From assembly GCF_907165205.1 (NCBI RefSeq), contig NC_058190.1, positions 8,130,001-8,194,000 on the forward strand: a DNA stretch of 64,000 nt, written 5' to 3'. A program made the translations under genes and the position numbers. The notes under the pieces are model-generated. The model was not told where the DNA came from. It saw only the letters and a program-made list of their open reading frames with translations, and ran no database searches. This document shows, piece by piece, positions 1 through 10,800 of this stretch. Numbering within the stretch: position 1 is the first letter of the stretch; each line of letters begins with the position of its first letter. This DNA is from Coccinella septempunctata (lineage: Eukaryota > Arthropoda > Insecta > Coleoptera > Coccinellidae).

Positions 1-1080
1 AGATTTTTCTACTTTAAAAAACACAGATCAGTCTTGGGTTTGAATACTGCTGAATTTATGACAACAGATGAACAGTACCACTGATTAACTCATTGGTTGG
101 AAATTTATACCCACCGTCAAATATTGTACTGTGCGAATAAATTCAGTAAATCGAAAAGTTTTTTTGTTGTAAATATATGCTCAAACAGGTCAAATAGGAT
201 ATTGAATGCCGCTCTGTTTTATGTAAGAAAATGTAATACAGCATCAGTTATAACATCACCGATAATTTTTACAAATTCCTCAATTAAAGATAGTTGCGTA
301 ATTTAAAATAAAAACCTGTTCAAACATTTTCCTCACAAAATAATAAAATCAGAAGATATGAATTTTGTTCGTAATTTTCCACTTGGTGGCTATTTTTTGC
401 CTGAGCTCTTTCCATGACATCTTTGGTTCGTTTTTACAAACATTTTGGCATGCCGTCATCAGGGTTTGCTTGCATATTTTGGAGTGTCTGAAATTATTTT
501 GAAAAAACTTTGAAGGCTTCTACGGACAATTTTATTGAGTTAGATGTGAGACCATTGTAAAAACGGTAAAGCTAAACCCAACATGATAGTGTTTCGATCG
601 AGGTTTCGATTGAATAACTGAATATCACTCGATGTCGAAGGTCTAGGATTCTTTATAAGATACCTAAAGATCTCAAAGCGCGTGGGGGTTCTGATTTAGC
701 GAGTATCAAATAATCCGTCACATGATTCTGTATGGGGGTCGCTAGCCCGCTTGATAAGTTTCTAAACAAAGGGGGTCATATGATTCTTAAAACGAAATCT
801 AGACCAAAACTCGATGAAAGATTCTTTTCGGTGCTGCAATTTGTTATTTATCTCCTCACTACCAGTTAGTAAATAAATAATATTATGACTATTTTAAATA
901 AAAATTTAAAGAGAATAATAAACTGGAAAAGTATGGAAATGGGTCAGCGCGTTTTTTCAAACCCACACCCATAGCGATCACCCATCCAGGTATTGAACTC
1001 GCTCAAAGATACTTCTTTGGTCGCTAAAAAAAATTGTTTTATCGATATTTGCAAAAAAACACATCAAGTTGAAAACTAAT
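1..1080. other. AT-rich stretch without a recognised gene
   Basis: No reading frame here has recognisable protein similarity, and no splice-site pair stands out. The sequence is AT-rich with short homopolymer runs. I see no terminal inverted repeat or tandem array. It is best read as intron or intergenic DNA of the host. Confidence 0.5.
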
Positions 1081-1543
1081 AACCTAATAACATTTCAAGG
1101 GTTCTCTCAAATTTCTAGGTTCATTTTACGAATTGTTTCTAGGATATACGTATAATATACATATTTTGGAGGCTCCTCTTTCATCTCTACAAGCCTTCGT
1201 ATATCATTATCTTATCCTTACCTTCTGGGTTGCGGTTTTCGCAACAGTGTTCTATTTTTTTAATGGAATTAAAAATGACGCTAGCAGTTTTTTGATAGCC
1301 CTAACCTAACCTAACCTAACCTAATAACATTTCAAGGGTTCTCTCAAATTTCTAGGTTCATTTTACGAATTGTTTCTAGGCTAGGATATACGTATAATAT
1401 ACATATTTTGGAGGCTTCTCTTTCATCTCTACAAGCCTTCGTATATCATTATCTTATCTTTACCTTCTGGGTTGCGGTTTTCGCAACAGTGTTCTATTTT
1501 TTTAATGAAATCAAAAATGACGCTAGCAGAATTTTGATAGCCT
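1081..1543. repeat. Tandem duplication of about 220 bp around an interstitial telomeric repeat
   Basis: Two close copies of one segment lie head to tail, at about 1081-1300 and 1318-1543. Both contain the landmarks TTTCAAGGGTTCTCTCAAAT and CTTCTGGGTTGCGGTTTTCG in the same order. Copy 2 has a 5-bp direct repeat (AGGCTAGGAT) where copy 1 has one AGGAT, plus a few substitutions. Five exact CCTAA units (1300-1324) sit at the junction. A 114-codon frame beginning in copy 2 (1408-1752) is hydrophobic and has no recognisable domain; I do not treat it as a gene. Confidence 0.85.
1300..1324 (-). repeat. Interstitial telomeric repeat, (TTAGG)5 on the minus strand
   Basis: Five perfect CCTAA units are present, which is TTAGG on the opposite strand, the canonical insect telomere unit. 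A perfect five-unit run at a duplication junction suggests telomerase-type repair or a telomeric remnant, but chance in AT-rich DNA is not excluded. Confidence 0.8.
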
Positions 1544-2705
1544 TTTTGGCTATCGAGATACAGGGTATATCAAAAGTATATCTGTTTGGAGAGATATACT
1601 CTCATGGCTCTTATCTCAGTTTTCTTTCAACTTATCTAGAAGTTGAAACTCTTTCTTCCTTACACCATGTCTTTTCAGTTATAAAGCACACATACCTACA
1701 TATATTTCTTCAACTGGAACTACTTATTATTTTCTTTATTCATTATGAATGAAGTGGGCCTTCCAAGAAAATATAATTGCATTCAATTATTTTCAAAAAC
1801 TATCTCAGAAGATTCTCTGAAATGAAACCTATTCCGAAGTTTCTTGCTGATTTTTATAAGGTTGTATAAACAAACGATCAATCATAGTTTACATTATTTA
1901 TCTTTACCTACCTATGAATGATAATCACCAGAACAGTAGAAATATTTCATTAATAATCAGCAACTCGCAAAAGCGAGTGACGTTTTCAACATTTTGCTTT
2001 TTGTTTCAAACAAACTAGCCATATCACTATTATAATTAGACGAAAAAAATTTCAGAAAAATTTTTTATACTCTGAGCTTGTTTCCGAAAAGAATTGAATA
2101 AAATTAGATGTTTTTGGAAACCTCCTACATGCCTAATGAATATAAAAAATAATATAACGGGTGTTCCGTTTAAAACAACCTTTGCTTACTAACTGAAAAA
2201 CAAAATTCTAAGAATTTTCAATTCAATCGTCTATCTCAAAATCCAAAGGAGCTGTCAAAATTCTTGTTGCACCATTTTTCAATTTCGTAAACAAGTAGCA
2301 TACTAGATATCGGTAAAACCGCAATTCTCTATCTTGAAAGTTGAGGCAGAAATGCCAAAGTGAGTAGTTCATTTTATAAAAAAAAAGCGAAAGAATGGAA
2401 ATGTGTTTAGTTTTCCTCCAAGATTTATATTCTGCAAAGGAAAATGTTTGCTTTTTAATCAAAAAGTCGATGTGGCCTTGATATCGGATTCCAGGATGGG
2501 ATTGAGTGTCTGCATTCGATGATTCCTTGAAGAAACTTGATTCGAAACATTTTCTGATTCAAAATTTCAGTGGATCTATTAAAACAGCTCCTCCTATACA
2601 GGCTGCAGCATTTAACTTGGGACGGTCAATTATCTGAAAGTATGATATTAAGGTATCAAGGAGGACAGAAAATGAACATATTTTCAAGATTTATTTAGGT
2701 TAGGT
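1544..2705. other. AT-rich stretch, possible decayed element end near 2160
   Basis: No gene is recognised. The phrase CGGGTGTTCCGTTTAAA near 2158-2175 resembles the ends of small TA-target DNA elements seen elsewhere in the window, but I could not find a matching partner end. The rest appears to be non-coding. Confidence 0.4.
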
Positions 2706-3320
2706 AAGGTATATTTTTTTCGTGCTGATTCTTATTCTTCATTAAACAAATTTGACTTTTGTTGGAAACTTTTTTCGGATTTTAAAATATTGAACTGAAT
2801 TTCATTTAGGTATACGGTTGGAAAAAAAAAATAAAAACAATGATATAGTTGAAATCCGATAAAAAATGTTCCAAACAAAAGTTACTACTTTTTTATGAAG
2901 AATAAACATGTGCACTAAAAAATATACCTTTTCATTTAAATGTTGACTTTGGAAAACCTGTTTAGGTTGAAACAAAATATGTATGTTCATTTTCTTTCGC
3001 CTTGATGCCATGGCAACTTATTTTTAGTGCAGATTCTTATTTTTCAAAAAAAAAAATTATCTAGTAACTTCTGAAAGATTTTTTTATCGGACTTCAATTC
3101 TAATCCTGTTTAATTCTTTGCCAACCTTTTATTTCAATATTTGAAATCCGATGAAAAAGTGTCAAACAAAAGTTACTGCTTTATTCATGAAGAATGAAAT
3201 TCTGCACTAAAAAATATACGTTTCCATTTGAAACAATCAAATTGACCTTGAAAAAACCTTGGAGTCAAGGTTAAGACAAAATATATTCATTTCTTTCTCC
3301 CTTTATACCTAACAATTTTT
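2706..3320. repeat. Two tandem hairpin units of about 300 bp
   Basis: Each unit begins with GTGC(T/A)GATTCTTATT (2721 and 3028) and later carries the reverse complement, ending ATGAAGAAT...TGCACTAAAAAATATAC (about 2896-2930 and 3187-3222). So each unit can fold on itself, and the units repeat with a period near 307 bp. Between hairpins both units share a region ending in AGACAAAATAT / GAAACAAAATAT and a run of TTCATTTTCTTTC type. The copies are diverged, so this is an old structure. No protein is encoded. Confidence 0.7.
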
Positions 3321-3559
3321 GTTCGAAACATTTTTTTTGCGTAATAAAAAAAATTGATCCGTTCGAGCATTTGTCCTCAAATCTGTAAATATTGAAGAAA
3401 TAATGACAATAAATAAAAGTTTTGACGCTTTTTTGACCCAGAACCAGAAAATAGAGAGAACACATAAAACATTACTCGTGAACTATTTCAATGCAACGAA
3501 AATAAACTATATGCTACGGTATATTCTCCTTTGATATCGACTTCAAATAAGAACCATTC

Positions 3560-3930
3560 TTTTTCTGCTGGCACATCCATCTTCGGTTCGACTGCAATTA
3601 TAAATTCTTTGTCACCTGAGCGTCTCTCTGCCAGTTTTGTGTCTGTCGATGTTGCAGGCCGATCGCAATAACGGTGAGTAGTTCCAGAAATAGAACTGCA
3701 CCGAAGTTGTTTGAACTTGAGCCAGGTCTCGGAGCGTTTGCGATAACTATGTTTGGCAGCTGCCCTCTCGTCATTCTTTTTCGACCTGCATCTGGAGTGG
3801 ATTTAGTTTTCGAAATGTGGGAGTTTACGCCAAAGACGTTGTGCACCTGTGCATTGAAACACGCCCTAGTATCGTATTCGAGGAGGACGTGTGCGAAAAA
3901 GTGACGTTTTGTTGCTCCGCGATACAACGA
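3560..3930. other. GC-richer island, possible exon or promoter
   Basis: Base composition rises here relative to the flanks, and both strands are open for 75 to 110 codons, which is expected when GC is higher. A strong donor-like site, ACG|GTGAGTAG, lies at about 3673. I see no recognisable protein domain on either strand and no repeat relationship. A 5' exon or regulatory island is possible, but the evidence is weak. Confidence 0.25.
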
Positions 3931-4319
3931 ATGACATAAAAATCTTGCTCAACAGTCTACCTCATATTACATTTGGAGCGTTTACAATGATTCTTGGAAT
4001 CGTTTAAATAGAAATTTTTTCAATTGTTTATGATTCATTAACGAATTACATTCCATGTTCCCCATTGCATTATGTCATCTGCCTCTTCTGTTGTTGTTCG
4101 TTTTTTTGCTTTTTTATTTCTACTTCTTCTTCTTTTTCTTTTTGCGTTCTTCCTAGGAACAGCTTCCTGCGTCAGTGACATAGGTAATAGATGCTGTTTT
4201 ATCACTACTTAACAATAACATCATAGAGATAACAAAAATATCCATTTCACTGAACACAAATCTTTGATGTATGATAGTTTAGAGTTTAGGTCTCGGTTTA
4301 GGGGGTAAGATAATCGGGG
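3931..4319. other. Pyrimidine-rich non-coding stretch
   Basis: Contains a long C/T-rich run around 4100-4150 and no recognisable gene. Nothing else stands out. Confidence 0.4.
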
Positions 4320-4645
4320 ATAGTTTTGACAGTCTGGCAGCGATGTTTTTCAAGCGATCACTGACGTCATGGAATTGCTGAAATAAATAGACCATAGATA
4401 GAATGATAATAGTAGTTATTTATACAACTGAGTTAAATGAATGTTCAATGTTGAATAAACATTTATAACTCACATGTTGTGTACAAAATTTCATTACATT
4501 ATGATAATTCCAATGATGACACTTTCGAGAGGGAATAATAAAGGATTATTATTAATCCTCAGTCCAATGAATAGACCATAGCTGACGTATTAGTCGGGTT
4601 AGGTCAGTTTTGACAGTCTGGCAACGATGTTTTTCAAGCAATATA
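4320..4645. repeat. Pair of diverged direct repeats
   Basis: TTTTGACAGTCTGGCA(G/A)CGATGTTTTTCAAGC occurs at about 4323-4355 and again at about 4608-4640. The phrase AATAGACCATAG also occurs twice (about 4387 and 4568) but on the other side of the shared block, so the two copies are arranged differently around it. This looks like parts of one decayed mobile element. No coding capacity is seen. Confidence 0.6.
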
Positions 4646-5003
4646 TTATGACGTCTAGGCATTCAACCATTTCATCCCTATGAAAAAGAATTGATGAAAA
4701 ACTCCAAAGACGTCAAATTATCCCTAGCAGGAAGCAACAAAACTTACCTCCACCTCTCGTAGAGGATGTATGACTCTGGTCATACATACTGATACAGGGT
4801 GATAGGTTAAAGGAGTGATTCTACAGACAAAATCATATAACATCAGAAAAAATGCAAAATGAGGTAAATTTTGGTTCTAATCAATCCTGTGAGCGTGGTG
4901 ATAGCAACTCATAAAATCATTAATGGGAAGGGTGGTTGAGTGACACTTGATTTGAAAGTTAATCTATTGCCTTTTCATGAACACACTTGATCTTATTTGT
5001 TGA
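4646..5003. other. Non-coding stretch
   Basis: A single TACAGGGTGATAG at about 4792 resembles the terminal motif of the TA-target elements found elsewhere, but no partner end was found. Otherwise nothing recognisable. Confidence 0.4.
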
Positions 5004-5150
5004 GCCCGTTTGCAACAGCCGAAAATTCTCTAGAGAATTTACTCGTGAATTCGTGCACCGTGAATTCCCTGCAGTTACATTCGTACTTAGTAGAATTCAC
5101 TGGGGAATACAAAATAATTTCTGCCGTTTTCTTGCCAAAATTCTGAAGAG
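5004..5150. mobile_element. Truncated copy of the GCCCGTTTGC palindromic element
   Basis: This starts GCCCGTTTGCAACAGCCG and continues with the same order of landmarks as the complete copy at 53303-53492 read in reverse complement: AATTCTCTAGAGAATT, a GCCGTGAATT-like block, TACAAAATAAT and CTGCCGTTTTCTTGC. The last 40 to 50 bp that would close the palindrome are degraded or replaced from about 5136 onward, where a G-rich sequence begins. It has no coding capacity. Confidence 0.8.
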
Positions 5151-5157
5151 TATGTAC

Positions 5158-5232
5158 CAGGCCCGGATCTAGGGGGGGGCAAGCGGGGCGCTTGCCCCGG
5201 GCGCCAGCTCAAGGGGGCGCCAAAATCAACCA
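5158..5232. mobile_element. G-rich hAT-like element end, orphan
   Basis: A poly-G run is followed by GCAAGCGGGGCGCTTGCCCC and GGGCGCC. The same arrangement, poly-G then GCAAGCGGGG and GCCCCGGGCGC, appears in reverse complement at the right end of the CAGTGGCGTAG element near 26440-26506. I therefore read this as a related terminus that lost its CAGTGGCGTAG tip. No partner end was found nearby. Confidence 0.5.
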
Positions 5233-5509
5233 GAGGTTAAAATTTTTTTACTTTTGATTTTCTCGGAAAAAATTAATTTTCTAGTTCTAAAATGGAAAGT
5301 GTAGAATGGAAACATGATAAACATGATAAATCATCACTATGCCTAAAATCTTTATAATCAATGAGGGATCAATTAACTGCATATTATTCAGTCATCTACT
5401 AATGACCGCCACACTTGGGTGAAATAGGTTGAAAGATCTGATATGTTCACACTGCGTCGCAAGCAGTAATTTCTTTGCCTGCCGACTCATCGCCTTCTCA
5501 TCTGGAACT

Positions 5510-5970
5510 AAGGGCCAAAATTTCCGATTTTCTATAGACCATAACTTAAAAACTAATCCTTTCAGCATAATTCTGTTTGCATATTCGTAATCTATGCCTT
5601 AGTAAAAACACCAATTTTGGTGGAAATCGGTAAGATTGAAATTTTTTCAAATCTTCCATAGATGTACCGAGATTTTCACCATAATATGGGCCCCCCTTTA
5701 ACTTTGTTACTAAGAGAGGTACGAAAAATGTCTTATACAAAAGTTTCACGAAATTGAGTGTTTTAAAATGTTTTCACAAAATGAAATATATACAGAGTGG
5801 GCGATTTTTTGAAGAATATTTTTGGTCTCCGATCAAAACCGAATTTATTCTGTACACTAATTCGAGGGCGTAGAACACGAATATGCAAACAGATATTTAA
5901 AAAAAATCATTTTTCAAGTTATGGTCGATGGAAAATCGGAAATTTCGGACCTTCGCGGAAAAATTCATAA
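5510..5970. repeat. Foldback sequence of about 450 bp
   Basis: AAATTTCCGATTTTC and GACCATAACTT (5518-5553) return as reverse complement in AAGTTATGGTC and GAAAATCGGAAATTT (about 5923-5957), and TTTGCATATTCGT (5576) returns as ACGAATATGCAAA (5878). The arms are imperfect. The phrase 'attcg-gg-cgtag' is echoed again at 6375-6400, suggesting more debris of the same family just downstream. No protein is encoded. Confidence 0.65.
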
Positions 5971-6446
5971 AATCTGAACTGTTCGTGATAGATGAATGAA
6001 GTGTGGTTTTTTATATTTGCAAAGAACCAATTCATCACCAAAAAAACAGCATATGACTAGTGCCTTTTCTCTAGCTGCTACAGCTCCTCAAAGTTGACCA
6101 ATATTTCCGAAATTTTGCACTAAAAGTGATTTATTTCTCAAAATACTGATCCTCCAAAAATCTAATTGCATATTCGTGATCTTCGACCTTGAATTAATAT
6201 GTAAAATGATCCGGGTCGACATATTTAGCTAAAAAAATAAATTTTTGTTCGGAATAATTTCGTTCATGAAGCGCGGGTAATAACGATAGACGAGGGCGGG
6301 TTGCAAACGACATTCTTGTAAATACAAACTTTTTTATTTTTCGAACGATGGCAACCCGAGTCATTTTTTTTTTACTAATTCGAGGTCGTAGATTACGAAT
6401 ACGCGGGCCTGGTATGTACTTCCGAAAAAAAAAAGAGTAGGATAGT
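5971..6446. other. Repeat debris related to the preceding foldback
   Basis: Short echoes of the 5510-5970 foldback occur (TGCATATTCGTGATCTTCGA near 6167 and ACTAATTCGAGGTCGTAGAT near 6374). No complete element or gene can be drawn. Confidence 0.4.
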
Positions 6447-6766
6447 TTACAATGGCAAGTGTTGCAATGAAACATGCAAATATTCGAAATGTTGTCCATT
6501 ATTTTGTAGACAAAAATAGAACCTATTCTCAAATTTGGCCCTAAGGTCCTCACGCGTTTGAAAACTGAAACTTGAATTTCTTGGCATGCTGTGCGTATTC
6601 TTACTTCTAAATTCTTCGACATCTCGGGCCTGTGTTTTATTGACAACCGAATTTGAATGTCCCCAGTGGAAAAAATCTGGAGGTGCCAAGTCTGGGAAGC
6701 GTGGTGGACATTCATTCGGCCCTCTACCAATCCATTTCTCTTGGAAATGATGAATTCAGAAGACAT
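6447..6766 (-). pseudogene. Decayed Tc1/mariner-superfamily transposase, C-terminal part
   Basis: On the minus strand a continuous frame encodes the final part of an IS630/Tc1/mariner-type DDE transposase. Visible landmarks in order are EKWIGRGPNECPPRFPDLA, the third catalytic aspartate in APPDFFHWGH, then the tail motif NRFYFCLQNNGQHFEYL, which in this group normally lies just before the stop. Upstream (6767-6830) the frame has stops and the region that should carry the second catalytic aspartate is not recognisable, so the gene is broken and 5'-truncated. Read against family knowledge, it resembles the plus-strand relic at 59.85 kb, which shares WIGRG, RSPDL and the D-[FY]-F-x-WG motif. No terminal inverted repeats were found. 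The assignment to the superfamily is firm; the subfamily is inferred. Confidence 0.75.
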
Positions 6767-6999
6767 TTTCTTAACGATATGTATAAATTTGTTCGCTCAG
6801 CGAAAAATGTGGTGGTACAAGCTAAGCATCATATTAAGAAGGGTCTACACCGTTTAACTGGTCAGTTCAAAGGGGAAAATGAATGTATTACGTCAGAAAC
6901 CACTAGTTTATATGGGGTTTTCATTATAATTCAATTCAATCAGTTCGTCACCTCGGAAAGTCAGAATAGTTATTTTCCTATCAAATACGGAAAGTGATA
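6767..6999. other. Non-coding flank of the transposase relic
   Basis: Probably the decayed 5' part of the transposon ending at 6766. Both strands show frames, but no other motif is recognisable. Confidence 0.4.
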
Positions 7000-7072
7000 C
7001 TTGCCCGCACGAAACTGCCGTTGCCCGAACGATGCGAAGCAGAGTTCGGGTAAGCAGTTGAGTGCGGGCAAG
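7000..7072. repeat. Imperfect 73-bp palindrome
   Basis: CTTGCCCGCAC with AACTGCCGTTGCCCGAAC (7000-7030) returns inverted as GTTCGGGTAAGCAGTT with GTGCGGGCAAG (7043-7072), leaving a loop of about a dozen bases. It is GC-rich compared with its surroundings. It may be a small foldback element or an end of the GCGTGCGGG repeat region that starts 200 bp downstream. Confidence 0.75.
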
Positions 7073-7269
7073 ACCCTTTCCGCAAGAGTTAGGAACAATA
7101 TTTTTTCTACAAGCGCTTGAAATATATAAATGTATTCATTTCACGAAACATATCATATCTCATTCGATTAATATATATAATGACAGATGTAATTCTGCAT
7201 GTCGTTACTATGGGTTTCTCATCGTTGACGTTCTGTGCATAGAAACATGATAGAATTTAATATACTCTA

Positions 7270-7530
7270 TAATTTTTGCGTGCGGGAAAAACCCCTGCTA
7301 ATCCATTCCCGCACGCAAATGCGTGCGGGAAAGAAATAGCAGGCGTTTTTCCCGCACGTTTTGGAAAAGTGACTCTTTGCAACTTGAAATGCGTGCGGGA
7401 AAAAGGTTGAACGCGCACGCTTGTAGAAAAAAGAAATAGCAGGCGTTTTTCCCGCACCCTTTGGGAAAGTGACTCTTTGCAACTTGGAATGCGTGCGGAA
7501 AAAAGGTTGAACGCGCACGCTTGTAGAAAA
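7270..7530. repeat. 100-bp tandem repeat with GCGTGCGGG motifs
   Basis: The unit GAAATAGCAGGCGTTTTTCC...GTAGAAAAAA occurs at 7333-7432 and again from 7433 to about 7528 with a few changes, giving a period of 100 bp. Each unit carries CCCGCAC near its start, AAAGTGACTCTTTGCAACTTG in the middle, and GCGTGCGG and ACGCGCACGCTTG near its end. The left border (7297-7344) is a small palindrome around GCACGCAAATGCGTGC. Three overlapping minus-strand frames of 81 to 102 codons arise from the repetition and have no domain, so I do not call a gene. Confidence 0.85.
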
Positions 7531-7670
7531 AATTTTTTGTCAAACAGAAAAAAAAAATTTTTCATTAAAGAAAAATTATTCTTTCATGTTATTCACTTTC
7601 CGAGGTGCAATTATCTCTTCTATGAATTTCCACATGAATAAATAAGCTTAATATTTCGGTAAATTTCCAG

Positions 7671-7827
7671 AACGATGATCCTGCCCTTATGGCATACCCA
7701 CCCTCCATGAAACAAGAAATCATCGATATCCAAGATGATAGTGACGATACTTCTGGACCAACCGCAATGAGTTCAATTCAGAAGGTTCCTTCCATAAGTG
7801 ATTTGTCTGATCCTGAGGCATCTTTAG
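7671..7827 (+). CDS. Internal coding exon of an unidentified host gene
   Basis: The segment is bounded by an acceptor, AAATTTCCAG at 7661-7670, and a consensus donor, GTAAGTC, at 7828. One frame is open through the whole exon, read from its first base: residues begin NDDPALMAYPPSMKQE, continue IIDIQDDSDDTSGP and end PSISDLSDPEASL, with one base left over (phase 0 in, phase 1 out). Codon choice is balanced and the peptide is acidic, serine- and proline-rich, as in linker regions of transcription factors or signalling proteins. I see no catalytic or DNA-binding motif. It is not part of any repeat found in this window. A downstream microexon at 32921-32939 has the right phase to follow it. The gene cannot be named from this. 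A minus-strand origin is unlikely given both plus-strand splice sites. Confidence 0.65.
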
Positions 7828-10800
7828 GTAAGTCTTTCAGTTTTTTCATCATCTTAACTATATATAATGGACAATCGGCCAGTTACCTACAAAGATAAGA
7901 CGTATATTTTCCCTATCGTGGAATGTGTCATGGTTTCACTTAGCTGATGCTCGAAGACTCTGAGGAAATAATAAGAAATTTTCTCAAACCAATAAGAATC
8001 CTTGAGAATTTTATGATGCTCTTCATGATACGTCTTTACCGTTTAAAGCAAAAACCTATAAATATGTTACAGAATATTTTGTGCTTTCAAATCCTATACG
8101 GGGTGAATAAAACGTCTGGATCATGCCTTTGAGAAGTAATAGTACTAGTTAAAATAAGACGTTTTCCCAGGTAAAATTTTTTCCATCTCTAATAACGGAA
8201 ATATGGGCAGTAGAATTTACTTTGTTTCATTTATTTCATTTAATTCTGAATTAGTTGGGATATTAAGCGTTTGACTTTTAGAAGATATTGTACCCAGAGG
8301 AAACATTTCATAAGTTTATTTATTTATTTATTTAAGACAAATAGGAATACAAACAGGTGGCAACACCCAATACAGTTGCAAAGAAAGGTTTCGAATAAAA
8401 TGTGTTCATTACTTTGAGCCAAATATTGGTGTCTCGATAAACTTGAAGTCATTTACCTCGAAAACGGTACGTCCTACCGTCCCTTAAGATGCATATCTTT
8501 CTTGTGGAAACAATGGTTCTAAATAGCCCCTATACTCATTGTCCTATAAATTTGGGAGGCGACTGAAGACAAGATATTCCCAGAAACTACGTCACTGGGG
8601 CTTTGTAGGAACATGAAAATAGCTGAAATCCCCTGAATACAATATACTCCAAAATTTAAACGCTTAGCATACGAATTCGTTTAGAACTTATAAAAATAAA
8701 TGAAAAAAAATCAAGTTCTACATGTGCCTGTATGTCCGAAGGGATTCGAGAAAAATTCACTTAAAGAAGCTCCTTATTTCAATTAGAACTATTCCCTGTA
8801 GAAACGACCTCTGAAAATGAGCTCTATTTAGTTGGCTATCCTATGAAAAAAATGATTATGATGTAAATGCATATCTAGATATCTAGATAGGTTTCCGATT
8901 GATAACTTATTTATATCACCAATAATATTCGTGTGGTGGACTCTTCCCTAATGATATACAACTCGAATAATAATTCATCGCAAATTGGTACATCCTCATT
9001 AATTCACGCTGCTTATGCGACCGTTGCAGAACAGAGAGTTTTCACTTCTTTGTTAGGTACAAAAGATACCATGAATCGAAAAGCACATACATAGGGTAAT
9101 AATATATCAATTTCATTCGGCATTTGGTATGCTATATCTTACTACATTCCTAAACAATAATTTGTTATCAATTATTATTGATTACTATTTAGTTCTCTCT
9201 AAAGAAATATCCGGAAAGTCTACTAGCTCAAAATATTTCTCAAGTTTATTGAGAGAATAAAGCCCTTTTTTGTTGGGAGTTATTTTTTATTACACAATTA
9301 TTGGAGTGGTTTCTCCTGTCAGTGAATGTTGAAGTATTAAATTGATGTGCAGGATAGCAGGATCCTTAAAAATTAATAATTGAACTTCGATTTCAAATAA
9401 ATTATTGTACCTACTAGGATGTTATTGTGATAGCCAACAATAGAATTTAGGGTCGTTACTAGGGGTAGGGAGCTCTGTCTAGATCCGGCATTGTGGTTTT
9501 TGATCTCCTAAAGGGGTGGCTGCTTCCTGCCCCTTTTGAGTTAATATCCACTTTTAGAGAAAAAGAAGAAATTATCACTATTATCAGTTATAGGTATAAA
9601 AAAGGAAAAAATTACGTGGAAAGAATCTAGAAGATAACTCAGGAGAAGTTGAAAACATGTACCTATAAATGACTGAAAATATGTAAATTCAAATTTTATC
9701 ATACATCCACTATTTACAATTTCTCTAGATTTCTTGGTTAAATAACATCCACAATTTGCATAATTCGAAAATTACCATGTGAATTGTGAAATTTTTTCCT
9801 AATCATGAGCAGGTCCTATTGAATGAATTTCGATCTGATATGATCACTGATCATCTCATTCACCAAAAGCGCATCCACCATTTAAAATTATGGATTTTGA
9901 ATTGAATTGAAGATTGTTTGAACCCTTCTTCCATGTTCCTTCGTGGTAAAGTCAGAAGACTCTGAAATTTCTTCTTTTGTATATGAAAATACTGGTAACG
10001 TTATGGTTATGTTTTTGTAATAATCTAAATATTTTCCGAATCTTTCAAAGCTGAAACTTTGTACAAATGAAGTGAGGGGCCTAGGTGCGAGAAAAATAAC
10101 AAGAAAATAAGTGCGTAAATCAAAAACTGCATGAGCGGCTAGCGGCTAAAATTCTTTTTGTTCCATCTTTCAAAAGAAATGTTCGATTGTCAATAATGCA
10201 TCATACTTGTAGGTTAAGTTGCCTAGCTTGAACGTGTGAGAGGTTTCTGCGAGACCGACTATCCTCCACACATTTACCTGTATAATGTGTTGCATAGCTA
10301 TCGCAGACATCGGCGTCTTTATTTCTCGGTAGCTCTCGCATCACACTTCCTATAAGTTATTCAGAAGAGATTAATTCATTTATATAAAATGTAAAGCCTG
10401 CAACCTCCGATAATGGGGTAGAGTAGGGTAGGAGTACCACTGACTTCAACTTGTTATATCTCCGATTATTTTCAGAAAATAATTCCTTAACATTTTTGTC
10501 TGTTGGAAAACCTAGCAAGAGGGTGGTCTCCATTTATATGGAAACATTTTAGGACTGAAGTGACTTTTAAAAACTATTTATTCCGTGTCTGAAATGCTTC
10601 CATAAAAATTCAACTATCCAACAGATAAAAAAGTTAAGGGCATGCCATTTGAAAAAAATTGAGTTATTGGCATTTTTTAAATGTTTTTTTTTTTTCGAAA
10701 AATCGCAGTGCCTTTCGCACCGACTATAGAGTGATCCGAAAAACTGGAGGAGTCTTGAAAACTCTTCGGGAATTCAATAAAAAATAATCATACATTCATC

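Noticed and set aside
1408..1752. 114-codon plus-strand frame
   Set aside because: It starts inside one copy of a tandem non-coding duplication, is strongly hydrophobic and has no recognisable domain; the other copy does not maintain it.
6194..6766. 190-codon minus-strand frame
   Set aside because: It overlaps the transposase relic in a different frame; the neighbouring frame carries the conserved motifs, so this is a shadow.
7062..7250. 62-codon plus-strand frame after the palindrome
   Set aside because: It begins within the right arm of the palindrome and has no domain or splice support.
7257..7565. Overlapping minus-strand frames of 81 to 102 codons
   Set aside because: All arise from the 100-bp tandem repeat, whose period is not a multiple of three, so each frame repeats in the others. 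No domain.
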